Shown here in pieces: positions 46,449-55,489 of a stretch of DNA of 64,000 bases; within the stretch, counting starts at the first letter, position 1, and each line of letters begins with the position of its first letter. The translations under genes and the position numbers were made by a program. The DNA comes from JAKAAZ01 sp963817855 (lineage in GTDB: Bacteria > Acidobacteriota > Terriglobia > Terriglobales > Acidobacteriaceae), in contig CAWFQA010000001.1 in the NCBI GenBank assembly GCA_963817855.1, positions 1 through 64,000 on the forward strand. Reading direction: 5' to 3'. Below the pieces are notes generated by a model. It was not told where the DNA came from. It saw only the letters and a list, made by a program, of their open reading frames with translations, and made no database searches.

Positions 46449-47159
46449 CTACACCGCGCTGGCGATTTCGTCCAGGATGGATTGCGCCGCCTTCGCTGGA
46501 TTCGCCGCCCGGGTAACAGGCCTGCCCACAACGAGTTGACTGGCGCCCGCTCGAATTGCATCGGCTGGAGTGGCGATGCGTTTTTGGTCCCCAACCGCGG
46601 CCCCAGCCGGACGGATGCCAGGAACAACCAACCTTGGTTGCGTGCCCAGTTCCCGGCGCAGGAGCGCAACTTCTTCCGGCGAACATACCAGGCCACGAAC
46701 ATCTGCATCGATCGCAATGCGTGTCAGCCGCAGAACCTGCTGCGCGGCCGTGGCTTCGATGCCAATGGCGGCTAATTGCGCTCGATCCATGCTGGTCAAC
46801 ACCGTAACGGCCAGCAGTTGCGGAGCATTCTTCGTCGCGGCCGCTGCCTCTGCCGCCGCGCGCAGCATCGCGGGACCGCCTGCGGCATGGACCGTCAGCA
46901 ACGATGCGCCCATCGATGCCGCGGAACGAACTGCTCCCGCGACCGTGTTCGGGATGTCATGAAACTTCAGGTCGAGAAACACGGAGAAGCCTTGCGCGGT
47001 CAGTTCTTCCACCATCGCCGTCCCTGCGGCGAGATATAACTCCAGGCCGACTTTCACCCAGCGACACGTTCCGCGAAGTTGCGCCGCGAGTTCTCTCGCC
47101 TGCGCCGCCGAGGGAACATCCAGCGCGACGATCAATCGATCTTTCGCGTCGGCGTTCAT
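46449..47159 (-). CDS. pyrF: Orotidine 5'-phosphate decarboxylase
   Basis: 236 residues. Family markers: RLIVALDVPSAAQARELAAQL, WVKVGLELYLAAG, the catalytic Lys/Asp region VFLDLKFHDIPNTVAGAV, LLTVHAAGG, LAVTVLTSMD, and VVPGIRPAG with the phosphate-binding VVGRPVT. It makes UMP, the last step of de novo pyrimidine synthesis. The ATG at 47159 overlaps the gatA stop (ATGA), so translation is coupled. Confidence 0.96.
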   Translation of the reverse strand: MNADAKDRLIVALDVPSAAQARELAAQLRGTCRWVKVGLELYLAAGTAMVEELTAQGFSVFLDLKFHDIPNTVAGAVRSAASMGASLLTVHAAGGPAMLRAAAEAAAATKNAPQLLAVTVLTSMDRAQLAAIGIEATAAQQVLRLTRIAIDADVRGLVCSPEEVALLRRELGTQPRLVVPGIRPAGAAVGDQKRIATPADAIRAGASQLVVGRPVTRAANPAKAAQSILDEIASAV

Positions 47160-48637
47160 CGCCGCGACTGCTCCACGGCGTGCGCGACGCGAAGCACCGT
47201 GGCTTCGTCGAAATGCTTGCCAAGAATTTGCGCGCCAATCGGCAAGCCCGCGGAGGAGTTGCCGCAGGGAACTGAGATGCCGCAAATTCCCGCCAGATTC
47301 GCGGTCACGGTGTAGATGTCCGCCAAATACATCTCCAGCGGATTGTCGGTTTTTTCGCCGAGACGAAACGCCGGCGTCGGAGCCGTCGGCGTCAGAATCG
47401 CATCGACCTGCGTGAATGCCTCAAGAAAATCGCGCGTCAGCAGCGTGCGCACCTGCTGCGCCTTGCGATAGTAGGCATCGTAATATCCCGCACTCAACAC
47501 ATACGTGCCCAGCAGGATGCGGCGCTTCACTTCTTTGCCAAAACCCTGGTCGCGCGTGCGGCGATACATGCTGCTCAACGTGGATGCATCTTCCGCGCGC
47601 AGCCCATAGCGCACGCCGTCGAATCGCGCCAGGTTGGAGCTGGCCTCGGCGGTGGCGAGCACGTAGTACGTCGCAACAGCGTAGCGCGTATGTGGCAGCG
47701 AGACTTTGTGTAGCGTGCATCCAGCGGCGCGCAATGCGTCCGCAGTTTTCTCGACGGCGGCACGTACTTCTTGGTCGAGGCCCTCGGCAAAATACTCATC
47801 CGGAATGCCGATGCGCAGACCTTTCACGGGAGTATCCAATGCAGCCGCATAATTCGGCACCGGCTGATGCGCGCTGGTCGCATCCATCGGATCGGGACCC
47901 GCGAGCACACCCAGAAGAATGGCTGCGTCTTCCACCGTGTGCGTGAACGGACCCACGCGATCCAGCGACGAGGCGAACGCAATCAATCCGTAGCGCGACA
48001 CGCGGCCATAGGTCGGCAACAGGCCCACCACGCCGCAGAATGAGGCAGGCTGACGAATGGAGCCGCCAGTATCTGTGCCCAATGTGGCCACCGCCATGTT
48101 GGCGGCAACGGCCGCTGCGGAGCCGCCGCTGGAGCCGCCGGGTACTCGATCCAGCGCGCGCGGATTGTGGACGGGCCCATACGCGGAATTTTCATTCGAC
48201 GAGCCCATGGCGAATTCGTCGCAATTCAACTTCCCCAACAGCACCGCGCCTGCCGCAGCCAGCTTGGCTACTGTCGTGGCATCGTAGGGAGGGCGATAGT
48301 TTTCTAAAATTTTCGAGCCTGCGGTTGCGGGCGCGCCCTGCATTACCAGAACATCTTTAATGCCGATGGGAACACCGGCCAGCGGCAGCGCTTCTTCGTT
48401 CGCCAGTTCGCCGCTCTTGGCCAACTCATCGATGCGATACGCCTGTGCCGTGGCGCGCTCGCGGCTGATCGCCAGCCATGCGTGAATCTTCGGGTCCTCC
48501 GCCGCAATGGTGTCGTAGTACGAATCGGCCAGCGCGACTGCACTTATTTCGCCGCTGACAATCGCATGACGTGCGGAGCGGATGGTACGCGGCGCAACCT
48601 GCGAAGCGCTGTTGGACGTGGATTTCAGTTCTGCCAT
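47156..48637 (-). CDS. gatA: Asp-tRNA(Asn)/Glu-tRNA(Gln) amidotransferase subunit A
   Basis: 493 residues. The amidase-signature triad is intact: Lys94 (GIKDVL), Ser169 in the PGGSSGGSAAAVAA motif and Ser193 in TDTGGSIRQPASF, each 15 residues beyond the S. aureus GatA positions, as expected. It hydrolyses glutamine to feed ammonia to GatB for transamidation of misacylated tRNA. It follows gatC by 54 bases and overlaps pyrF. gatB is not in this window. Confidence 0.97.
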   Translation of the reverse strand: MAELKSTSNSASQVAPRTIRSARHAIVSGEISAVALADSYYDTIAAEDPKIHAWLAISRERATAQAYRIDELAKSGELANEEALPLAGVPIGIKDVLVMQGAPATAGSKILENYRPPYDATTVAKLAAAGAVLLGKLNCDEFAMGSSNENSAYGPVHNPRALDRVPGGSSGGSAAAVAANMAVATLGTDTGGSIRQPASFCGVVGLLPTYGRVSRYGLIAFASSLDRVGPFTHTVEDAAILLGVLAGPDPMDATSAHQPVPNYAAALDTPVKGLRIGIPDEYFAEGLDQEVRAAVEKTADALRAAGCTLHKVSLPHTRYAVATYYVLATAEASSNLARFDGVRYGLRAEDASTLSSMYRRTRDQGFGKEVKRRILLGTYVLSAGYYDAYYRKAQQVRTLLTRDFLEAFTQVDAILTPTAPTPAFRLGEKTDNPLEMYLADIYTVTANLAGICGISVPCGNSSAGLPIGAQILGKHFDEATVLRVAHAVEQSRR

Positions 48638-48691
48638 TCTTGTCCCTTACGAAAATTTCTTGCTGCGGGTTGGGCGCGCGCCCGTCCAGCT

Positions 48692-49072
48692 TTACCGTTC
48701 AATCACCTTGGGAACTTTAAAGTACGTGCCATCAGTTTCCGGCGCCGTCGCCATCACCTTGGCGCGGTCGAGTGAGGGACGCACCGAATCGACGCGCAGC
48801 ACGTTGCCGGCATCCACCGTGCCTGCGTCACCGGGATCGGCACGCATCACGGCATTCACCTGCGTCATCGGCGGAACCTCGCGGGTATCCAGCTCGTTCA
48901 ACTGCGCGACGTGGCCCAGGATGGCATTCAGGTCGCGCAGCATCTCCTGCTGCTCGTCTTCGCGGAGTTCCAATTGCGCCAGTTCCGCGACCCGCAGCAC
49001 CTGCTCCAACGGCACGGGCTCCGGTTTCGCCGCACTCTGAACTTTCTCCGGCGTCTGCGATGTGGACTGCAT
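48692..49072 (-). CDS. gatC: Asp-tRNA(Asn)/Glu-tRNA(Gln) amidotransferase subunit C
   Basis: 126 residues, slightly longer than usual because of a Gln/Pro-rich N-terminal extension of about 25 residues. Core pattern: VLRVAELAQLELREDEQQEMLRDLNAILGHVAQLNELDT, then VMRADPG and the C-terminal FKVPKVIER, all typical. It stabilises the GatA-GatB complex. First gene of gatC-gatA-pyrF; AAAGGG lies 10 bases before the ATG, and TATACT (minus strand, 49108-49113) is a good -10. Confidence 0.93.
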   Translation of the reverse strand: MQSTSQTPEKVQSAAKPEPVPLEQVLRVAELAQLELREDEQQEMLRDLNAILGHVAQLNELDTREVPPMTQVNAVMRADPGDAGTVDAGNVLRVDSVRPSLDRAKVMATAPETDGTYFKVPKVIER

Positions 49073-49505
49073 TGTCTTTGTTCCCTTTGGATGAACTCGC
49101 TTCGGCTAGTATAGCGAGAACCCTGTCCGACACTGCTTTTGCACGCCAGAATGTCGTTGCCTGCACGACAAAACGAGGTAGAATTTGTCTACTCTCATTA
49201 CGCAACGAAAGCACGCAACCAAGCGGGTTTCACGCGCGTCCTCAGGCGAAAACCGGCGAAAAGCAGCCAATTTCCAAAGAAAACCGATAAAAACCAAAGA
49301 AAACCTGTGGAAATGGGCTGTTTTCCGTTGACAAATCCTCCGGAAAGCCGCAAGGTAAACGGCGGAAGGGTTTCTTTAGACCCGCATCAATGCTTGCGTT
49401 CCTCGCATTTTGTGCAAGGCTGCAAGAGCAGCGATGCGGTCGACAGAAGTCAAAACAAAAGCCGCAGTGGCACAACCACTGCCGGTATCAGGAGGAAGAC
49501 AAATT
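49073..49505. other. Divergent promoter region between gatC and the HU gene
   Basis: 433 bases. A -10 (TATACT, minus strand 49108-49113) serves gatC. On the + strand TTGACA at 49328-49333 is a good -35 for the HU gene, though no clear -10 follows at 16-18 bases. A purine-rich, A-rich tract spans about 49250-49320. No gene is seen. Confidence 0.45.
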
Positions 49506-49802
49506 ATGGCAGCAGGTATGACCAAAACAGCACTCGTTCGGCATCTGGCCGAGAAACTCGAATTGACGAACAAGCAGGTAGCAGGATTTCTGGATCTGCT
49601 GGCGGATACCGCCGTCAAGGAAACCAAGAAGAACGGACTCTTTGTAATCCCAGGACTGGGCCGTCTGGTGAAGGCAGAGCGGAAAGCCCGCATCGGCCGC
49701 AATCCGCAGACCGGGGAAGCGATCAAGATCAAGGCCAAGACCGTGGTCAAGTTCCGCGTGGCCAAGGCCGCCAAGGATGCAATCGCGCCTGCCAAGAAGT
49801 AG
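49506..49802 (+). CDS. HU family DNA-binding protein
   Basis: 98 residues from the ATG at 49506, with AGGAGG 10 bases upstream. HU landmarks: MTKTALVRHLAEKLELTNKQVAGFLDLLADTAVKETKKNG (in segments), FVIPGLGRLVKAERKARIGRNPQTGEAIKIKAKTVVKFRVAKAAKDAI, with the DNA-intercalating Pro of NPQTGE. It bends and compacts DNA. It sits alone between two divergent or unrelated genes. A longer in-frame reading from 49410 would lack a ribosome site. Confidence 0.95.
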   Translation: MAAGMTKTALVRHLAEKLELTNKQVAGFLDLLADTAVKETKKNGLFVIPGLGRLVKAERKARIGRNPQTGEAIKIKAKTVVKFRVAKAAKDAIAPAKK

Positions 49803-49991
49803 GTCGGGCCAGTACTGATGTTTCACGCAATCCGCTGCATGGGCCGCGAGACTACATCTGGCCCCGATGCTGCCACGGCGCAGGAATAGGGATTCACTCA
49901 CCCACCCTGCGCCAGATTGTGCAAGCAGCCGGCGATGCAGGAAGTGCCCGCTGGACGCGGCTGAAAACCATCGCGCATTCGCGTAGCGAGC

Positions 49992-50771
49992 CTAAGAATT
50001 TGCTGGTATTGCCGGTCGCCAGATCGCGCGCATCAGGAACGTGATGCCAATCGAGATCAACACTCCCTGCTCCAGGATGGTCACGTTGTAGCGATGCGCA
50101 AAGATCAGGTATGTGAGCGTCATTCCCCAAAGATGAATTTCCCCCAGAACAGCCTGCAACCATTGGGGCCGCGCTGCGCCTGAAGGAAGCCTGGGCAGAA
50201 TCGCCGGGAAAAAACGCGGAACTTTTTTTAGATACGCGGTGTAGGCGCCGCCGCGTTCGATGGTCAGCGTTCGTTCCTCAGCCATAACCCATGCCACGAT
50301 CAGCAGCGTCACCGCCACCAGTGCGAACAGCGCGCCGCCTGGCGGCATCAGGATGGAAATCCCCGCAGTCAGCAACCAGGTCCCAATGTAGAGTGGGTTG
50401 CGCACATAGCGATACGGTCCGTCGGCCACTACTCGCTCGGAGTGAAGGTCTCTGTCATACACCACGTCGGATCCCAGATACGCGGACGCCCAGGTGCGCA
50501 CCAGAGCCGCCAGCAACAGCGCCAGCGTGGCAGTCGCGATCACAACTATGGTGGAAGTGGCGATGGGGAAAAAGCCCATGGTTTGAAGAGTGCCGGCCAG
50601 CCAGAGCCAAGTGGAACCAGGATGCGCGCCGCCCATGCGTTCCCATGGAGCCCAGAACGCAACCGCAAAAACCGCAATTAGAGCCATGCGTCGAAAACGA
50701 AACAGGAAATCTGCGAGTTTCATGAAAGCAGGGCGATCCTCACGCGCGATAACGGGAAGGTTTGAAGTCAT
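49992..50771 (-). CDS. Isoprenylcysteine carboxyl methyltransferase-like membrane protein
   Basis: 259 residues with five or six membrane helices (about 25-45, 50-62, 70-95, 135-165, 220-250). The signature VADGPYRYVRNPLYIGTWLL of the ICMT/PEMT family marks the SAM-binding end, followed by EERTLTIERGGAYTAYLKKVPRF. Bacterial members methylate unknown lipids or isoprenoids. It starts 7 bases after the parB stop with AGGGA ahead, so it is the last gene of the rsmG-parA-parB operon; a functional link to chromosome partitioning is unlikely. Confidence 0.8.
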   Translation of the reverse strand: MTSNLPVIAREDRPAFMKLADFLFRFRRMALIAVFAVAFWAPWERMGGAHPGSTWLWLAGTLQTMGFFPIATSTIVVIATATLALLLAALVRTWASAYLGSDVVYDRDLHSERVVADGPYRYVRNPLYIGTWLLTAGISILMPPGGALFALVAVTLLIVAWVMAEERTLTIERGGAYTAYLKKVPRFFPAILPRLPSGAARPQWLQAVLGEIHLWGMTLTYLIFAHRYNVTILEQGVLISIGITFLMRAIWRPAIPANS

Positions 50772-50778
50772 GCAGTCC

Positions 50779-51774
50779 CTATACCGCCGCTCCCAGAGCC
50801 GCCATCAGGGCGTCGAAGTCTTCCAGGCCGGAATATTCGATCATCACGCGACCGCGTCCGTTTTTGTCTTCAATGCGCACCTTCAGGCCAAGTTGACGCT
50901 GCAGACGCTCCTGCGCCTCGCGGACATTGGGATCGACTTGCTCCTTCGCCTTTTCTTCGCCTTTATTGCGCTTTCGTTCGGGATCCATCAGCCCTTGAAC
51001 GTATGTTTCTGTCTGCCGAACCGACATTGAAAGCGCGACCACTTTGGTCATCGCCTTCAGAATCTCTTCTGCGGCGTCAAGCGAGAGCAGCGCTCGCGCA
51101 TGTCCAAAGCTGAGTTCGCCGGATTCCACCTTGGCTTGAACTGGAACCGGAAGGCGCAGCAGGCGAAGGAAATTCGCCACCGTGGCGCGATCTTTGCCGG
51201 TGCGCTGGGCCACCTGTTCCTGGGTCATGTGAAAATCGCGGCTCAGCCGATCATAGGCGCGGGCCTGTTCCATCGGGTTCAAGTCGGCACGCTGGAGATT
51301 TTCGACGATCGTCATCTCCATCGCCTGCTCGTCGCTCACCTGGCGAAGAATGGCTGGGACAGTCTCCTTGCCCGCCTTGATGGAAGCGCGCCAGCGACGC
51401 TCGCCGGCGATCAACTGGAAGCGGCCATTCGGCAGTGGCCGCACGATGATCGGCTGGACCACGCCATTGGCGACGATCGACCGCGACAGCTCATCCAGCT
51501 TTTGCTCGTCGACCTGCATGCGCGTCTGGTAGGGATTGGGGTCAATCTTGTCCGTTGGAACTTCTCGCGGGGTGCCGCTCGCGTGGGCCTCAAACGGGTC
51601 ATCTCCGTGGTGACGCTCAGGCGTGCCTGCAAGGCGGGCGGCAACGTAGGCTTGGGAACGGGCAACTACCTCCGGCGGAGCGGGAGCCGATAACAACGAC
51701 TCCAGGCCCTTGCCGAGAGCCCGACGCTTGGGGGGCTCAACTTTGCCTTGGGTTTTTCCTTCATTTCTAGACAT
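50779..51774 (-). CDS. parB: Chromosome-partitioning protein ParB
   Basis: 331 residues, ATG at 51774 with GGGAG upstream. N-terminal KRRALGKGLESLLS (the ParA-interacting segment), then VPTDKIDPNPYQTR, the CTPase box GERRWRASIKAG, VENLQRADLNPMEQARAYDRL, the HTH MTQEQVAQRTGKDRATVANFLRLL, and SGELSFGHARALL. A basic linker leads to the C-terminal dimer domain. It loads and slides on DNA from parS; two perfect parS sites lie 1.2 kb upstream. A variable linker (about residues 30-60) is Pro/Ala-rich. Confidence 0.97.
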   Translation of the reverse strand: MSRNEGKTQGKVEPPKRRALGKGLESLLSAPAPPEVVARSQAYVAARLAGTPERHHGDDPFEAHASGTPREVPTDKIDPNPYQTRMQVDEQKLDELSRSIVANGVVQPIIVRPLPNGRFQLIAGERRWRASIKAGKETVPAILRQVSDEQAMEMTIVENLQRADLNPMEQARAYDRLSRDFHMTQEQVAQRTGKDRATVANFLRLLRLPVPVQAKVESGELSFGHARALLSLDAAEEILKAMTKVVALSMSVRQTETYVQGLMDPERKRNKGEEKAKEQVDPNVREAQERLQRQLGLKVRIEDKNGRGRVMIEYSGLEDFDALMAALGAAV

Positions 51775-51865
51775 ACAGCGAAGTTCTCCCTTACTTAATC
51801 CGTAAAAATCATGGCAGAAACGCAATTGGGGGCTTGCGGCTGATTGGAGGCGGTGCGCTAAGGCA

Positions 51866-52714
51866 TCAGGTGTAGGGCCAGAAGCGAACTTTGGCTCCAT
51901 CTTTGGCGCGCTTCGATTCGGCCTTTCGGGCCAGCTCGCGCGGGCTTTCAACGTTGTTGCGCAACAGGATTTCCCTGGCGAGCTCCATATAACTCTCGGC
52001 GCCGCGGGAACGCGGGTCATACAGCTGCACCGGTTTGCCATGGCTGGGGGCCTCGGCCAGGCGGACGTTGCGGGGAATATTGGTCTTCAACAGCTTGTCG
52101 CCGAAAAACTCCTTCAGGTTCTCGGTGACCTGCTGCGCCAGATTGGTGCGCTCGTCATACATGGTCAAAACGACGCCTTCGATCGCCAGCTCCGGTTTGA
52201 ACCCATCGCGCACGCGATCCAGGGTCTGAACCAGCTCGCTGACACCTTCCAGGGCAAAATACTCCGCTTGCATGGGGATCAGGAGGGAATCGGCGGCCAC
52301 CAGGGCATTCAGCGTCAACAAATCGAGCGCGGGCGGGCAATCGAGAACGAATAACTGTTCCGGCCCCTCATACTTCTCAAGGGCCTTCTGCAGGCGGAAA
52401 GCGCGATCTTCCGCGCCCACTAGCTCGACATTGGCGCCAATGAGGTGCTTGCTGCTGGGAAGCAGCTTGAGATGTTCGATGCCAGTCTCGAGGGCGGCTT
52501 CGGCCAGGCTGGACTCATTGATGAGTACGGTGTACGTGGAGGGGCGATCTTCGTCGCGGGCAAAGCCCAGACCACCGGTCGAATTTGACTGCGGGTCGCA
52601 GTCGATGAGCATGGAGGGAACGCCTTCGAGAGCAAATCCGGCAGAAAGATTGATCGCCGTGGTTGTCTTGCCCACTCCGCCTTTTTGATTCACCACCGCA
52701 ATAATTTTTCGCAT
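51866..52714 (-). CDS. parA: Chromosome-partitioning ATPase ParA (Soj)
   Basis: 282 residues from the ATG at 52714. Deviant Walker A KGGVGKTT at residues 11-18, Walker A' LIDCDPQSNSTGGLG, Walker B LFVLDCPPALDLLTLNA, and IPMQAEYFALEGVSELVQTL. C-terminal TNIPRNVRLAEAPSHGKPV is typical of chromosomal Soj. The ATP-dependent dimer binds the nucleoid and positions ParB-parS. About 30 residues at the C-terminus (ESPRELARKAESKRAKDGAKVRF) are basic. Precedes parB by 91 bases. Confidence 0.97.
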   Translation of the reverse strand: MRKIIAVVNQKGGVGKTTTAINLSAGFALEGVPSMLIDCDPQSNSTGGLGFARDEDRPSTYTVLINESSLAEAALETGIEHLKLLPSSKHLIGANVELVGAEDRAFRLQKALEKYEGPEQLFVLDCPPALDLLTLNALVAADSLLIPMQAEYFALEGVSELVQTLDRVRDGFKPELAIEGVVLTMYDERTNLAQQVTENLKEFFGDKLLKTNIPRNVRLAEAPSHGKPVQLYDPRSRGAESYMELAREILLRNNVESPRELARKAESKRAKDGAKVRFWPYT

Positions 52715-52932
52715 GGGCTGAGTCGGTAGGGTACCGAACGCGGGAGCATCGCGCAATTGGCAACGCTGTGCAATTCCGGGACAAATCTGTGGAGAACGAT
52801 TGCAGGCGGGTTGCCGGGCGCCTGTAGGTCTCTTATCTTGTAGGAGTTAGCCCGTCGCTTGCGGTCGCGCTGAAAGGGGGACCTCATCGGGCTCACGGTG
52901 GAAAACTTTTCGGCTGGATCGGTTGACAGGTG

Positions 52933-52948
52933 TGTTCCACGTGGAACA
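52933..52948. promoter_or_regulatory. parS: parS site 1
   Basis: TGTTCCACGTGGAACA, a perfect 16-bp palindrome and a well-known variant of the parS consensus (TGTTTCACGTGAAACA). It lies between rsmG and parA, the usual parS setting. Confidence 0.95.
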
Positions 52949-52981
52949 ATTGGGCCTGGCTGGGAAGCTGAAAACCGCCAA

Positions 52982-52997
52982 TGTTCCACGTGGAACA
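52982..52997. promoter_or_regulatory. parS: parS site 2
   Basis: A second perfect copy of TGTTCCACGTGGAACA, 49 bases from the first (centre to centre). The rest of the 320-base rsmG-parA gap shows no gene; it includes TGTGGAGAA near 52786, one base off a DnaA box, which alone is not meaningful. Confidence 0.95.
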
Positions 52998-53034
52998 TCG
53001 GAGACGCGGCCGCGAAATTGGCAGTTCTCTCGAC

Positions 53035-53715
53035 TTATGGGGTTCGCGACCCGAGGAGGATAATTCTCTGGTCGGTGCCCGGCACGGCTTGGGGCGGCAG
53101 CCAATGCATACTAACCTTAGGGGCCGGTTCGGGCGAGCCGCTGGCTGCCATGATCGCTGGCATCTCCGAAAGCGACGTCAGTATCATGCATTGGCCGTGC
53201 GGGCGACGAATGCGGGGAAGCGTCGCTTGCATCGCCTCACCCATCTTGTCCACGGCCCGCAGCGTCACCAGGTCGAAGACCGCAGACGCCAGCATCTCCT
53301 CGACTCGCCCCGGATAGATCGACGCGCCATTCAGACCCAATTCCCGCACCACTGCTCGCAGGAAACTTGACTTTTTCCTTTGCGACTCCGCCAGCGTCAC
53401 CCGCAGTTCCGGTCGAGCAATCTGGATCGGAATTCCCGGGAAACCGGCCCCTGAGCCGAAATCGAGCACCGTTTCTACCTCGGGAGGGATTGCCTGGGCC
53501 GCACGTAAACATTCCCCCAGATGCAGCCGAACCAGAACATCCGGATTGCGCACTGCGGTCAGGTTCATCTTTTGATTCCAATGGGTTAGCAGCTGCAGAT
53601 AGCGCGTCAGCAGGGGATATGCGGCTGCAGATAAAGGCTGCAGCAGCATGGGCGCGACCGCCGCTTCGATCTCTGACGGGCTGAAGGCGCGCAGGTGTTC
53701 GGCGTTTGCTCCCAT
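53035..53715 (-). CDS. rsmG: 16S rRNA (guanine527-N7)-methyltransferase RsmG (GidB)
   Basis: 226 residues. HWNQKMNLTAVRNPDVLVRLHLGECL, the SAM-binding loop VLDFGSGAGFPGIPIQIARPELRVTLAESQRKKSSFLRAV and VEEMLASAVFDLVTLRAVDKM are all diagnostic. It methylates G527 of 16S rRNA. It heads the rsmG-parA-parB arrangement conserved across many bacteria. Residue use and length are normal. Confidence 0.96.
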   Translation of the reverse strand: MGANAEHLRAFSPSEIEAAVAPMLLQPLSAAAYPLLTRYLQLLTHWNQKMNLTAVRNPDVLVRLHLGECLRAAQAIPPEVETVLDFGSGAGFPGIPIQIARPELRVTLAESQRKKSSFLRAVVRELGLNGASIYPGRVEEMLASAVFDLVTLRAVDKMGEAMQATLPRIRRPHGQCMILTSLSEMPAIMAASGSPEPAPKVSMHWLPPQAVPGTDQRIILLGSRTP

Positions 53716-53729
53716 GATGGAGAGTTTAG

Positions 53730-53839
53730 AGCATTTCCCCTATTCCTATGACGCTTCCGAGCTCAACCCAGTGCAGCATTTCTTAACGGAAAAGCTGCGC
53801 CGACATCCCGCTGCGGCCTACACCTATAGGGAAAATGCT
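53730..53839. repeat. Short element bounded by inverted repeats (MITE-like)
   Basis: AGCATTTCCCCTAT (53730-53743) and ATAGGGAAAATGCT (53826-53839) are 14-bp inverted ends with one mismatch. The 82 bases between contain a second small hairpin (GCAGC...GCTGC). It fills the gap between the glutamine amidotransferase stop and rsmG. No transposase is visible. Confidence 0.5.
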
Positions 53840-54610
53840 TTACCCGAGAGAATCGGCAATCGGGCGAGGTTCCCACGCAGCCGCGGCCTCGATAAATCGC
53901 TGAAACAGAAGGCGGCTGGCTGGACTAGTTTCCAGGCTTCGCTCCGGGTGCCATTGCACCCCCAGGACAAAATGACCCGGCTGGGTACCCTCGACCGACT
54001 CGACGACTGCATCCTGCGGACAGCGAGCGGTCACGCGTAAGCCATCTCCTACAATTCCAATCGCCTGATGGTGGCTGGAGTTGACCGGCAGCCGCAGAAA
54101 ATCCGGCGTGTGCATCACCTCCGGGCTCTCGCCCACGATGCGCGCCAGCTGCGAACCGGGCTCGATGAGCACCGAATGTGCCACGGCTACGCTGCCGCCG
54201 GCTCGGTGATTCACCGGGATCTGCACCAGATCCTGCACCAGTGTTCCGGTGCGCCAGCAATTCAGCGATTGTGATCCATAACAGATGGTCAGCAGAGGTT
54301 TATGCAGATTGTGGGCATCTTGCAGCAGCAATTCATCCACATTTTCCCTGGCCGGGTCCGGTTCGGCAGTTTCGGGCAAGCGCTGCTCGCCATACTTCGC
54401 CGGATTCACATCGGCGTGGCTCCCGGGCAGCAGAATTCCCTGGCAGCTCGTGCACAGCCTGGCAATTGCCGCCGGATCCAGCGTCAGCGGGATTTCTACC
54501 GGTTCTCCGCCTGACTGCGCCACGGCGGCAGCATATTGCGGCCAAGTTCGCTGGTTATACTCCGTTTGGGCAAATGTTGGCGTCGGAATGCCAATCCGGG
54601 GACGCTTCAT
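53840..54610 (-). CDS. Class I glutamine amidotransferase-like (gamma-glutamyl-GABA hydrolase, peptidase C26 type)
   Basis: 256 residues. N-terminal RPRIGIPTPTF, QGILLPGSHADVNPAKYGE, the nucleophile Cys110 in LLTICYGSQSLN, NSSHHQAI, and the His-Glu pair in FVLGVQWHPERS. The layout is that of PuuD-like gamma-glutamyl-GABA hydrolases; here the nucleophile elbow is CYGSQ rather than CRGxQ. Substrate is not certain. It lies 39 bases after plsC and in the folC-plsC cluster. Confidence 0.85.
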   Translation of the reverse strand: MKRPRIGIPTPTFAQTEYNQRTWPQYAAAVAQSGGEPVEIPLTLDPAAIARLCTSCQGILLPGSHADVNPAKYGEQRLPETAEPDPARENVDELLLQDAHNLHKPLLTICYGSQSLNCWRTGTLVQDLVQIPVNHRAGGSVAVAHSVLIEPGSQLARIVGESPEVMHTPDFLRLPVNSSHHQAIGIVGDGLRVTARCPQDAVVESVEGTQPGHFVLGVQWHPERSLETSPASRLLFQRFIEAAAAWEPRPIADSLG

Positions 54611-54649
54611 ATGTGTGTCACAGGATGCTCAATGTTGGTATCTCTATGC

Positions 54650-55486
54650 CTAGGCGCTGTTTCCGCCAACGTGCCGCAAATACATCTCCGTTATCGTATC
54701 GCGAATCCGAAGCGTGAGCTCATCGGCGGTTTTGCTGGTATAGCCAACGGTCGAAATGGGCGCGCCAACCACTAGCAGCAATGGCCGGGGAGTCAGATGG
54801 TAGGTGTGCATCGGCATCATCTCGTAGGTGCCGATCAGCGCCATAGGCACGATGGGAACCTTGGCGCGGATGGCCATGTAGGCCGGTCCGCTGAGAAAAT
54901 CCTGCAGCTGACCGTCGAGGGAACGGCCGCCCTCGGGAAAAATCACCAGCGGCATGCCAGCCTGGAGCGCCTTCACTCCGCGATTAAGGCTAGCCAGGGT
55001 GGAACGCAGGCTGGTGCTGTCAACGGGAATCTGGCCGGACCGTTGCAGATACCATCCGATGAAGGGAATTTTGAACAGGTCGTGCCGCGCCAGAATCCGA
55101 AACTGAAAGGGCAGCTTCTTCAGAACCACGGGGGTATCCATATACGACAGGTGATTCGACACGTACACCGCCGCCCGGCCGCGCTGGAAATTCTCCGCGC
55201 CAATCACCCGCACGGGAGAAAGCGCGATGCGCAGAACGACTCCTCCCCAGGCTTGCGCGATGGAGTGCTGCACGCGCCCAGTGCCATCAAACAAGGACGC
55301 AACCAGGGAGATGCTGCCGAAGATCGTGGTAACTACGAAAAACAGCGGGAACAGGATCAGATAGGTGAGCCAGCGGAAAAATCCGGGATGGCGCGGCGGG
55401 GCGGTATCGGGACTGCCGGACGTATCTGCTGTCCGGGACGGCGAATCCACGAGATCAGTCTCCAGTTCCTCTGGAGCGCTCGACAT
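54650..55486 (-). CDS. plsC: 1-acyl-sn-glycerol-3-phosphate acyltransferase
   Basis: 278 residues. A membrane helix (YLILFPLFFVVTTIFGSISLVASL) is followed by the PlsC motifs NHLSYMDTP (HX4D), the GRSLDG/FPEGGRS block and VPIVPMALIGTYEMMP. It acylates lysophosphatidic acid to phosphatidic acid in the inner membrane. The first 35 residues are acidic and disordered. It starts 3 bases after the folC stop. Confidence 0.9.
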   Translation of the reverse strand: MSSAPEELETDLVDSPSRTADTSGSPDTAPPRHPGFFRWLTYLILFPLFFVVTTIFGSISLVASLFDGTGRVQHSIAQAWGGVVLRIALSPVRVIGAENFQRGRAAVYVSNHLSYMDTPVVLKKLPFQFRILARHDLFKIPFIGWYLQRSGQIPVDSTSLRSTLASLNRGVKALQAGMPLVIFPEGGRSLDGQLQDFLSGPAYMAIRAKVPIVPMALIGTYEMMPMHTYHLTPRPLLLVVGAPISTVGYTSKTADELTLRIRDTITEMYLRHVGGNSA

Positions 55487-55489
55487 GGG

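Noticed and set aside
49817..49826. TGTTTCACG half-site after the HU gene as a third parS
   Set aside because: Only half of the palindrome is present.
52780..52800. DnaA-box-like TGTGGAGAA near parA as a sign of oriC
   Set aside because: A single mismatched box without a cluster, AT-rich unwinding region or dnaA/dnaN nearby.
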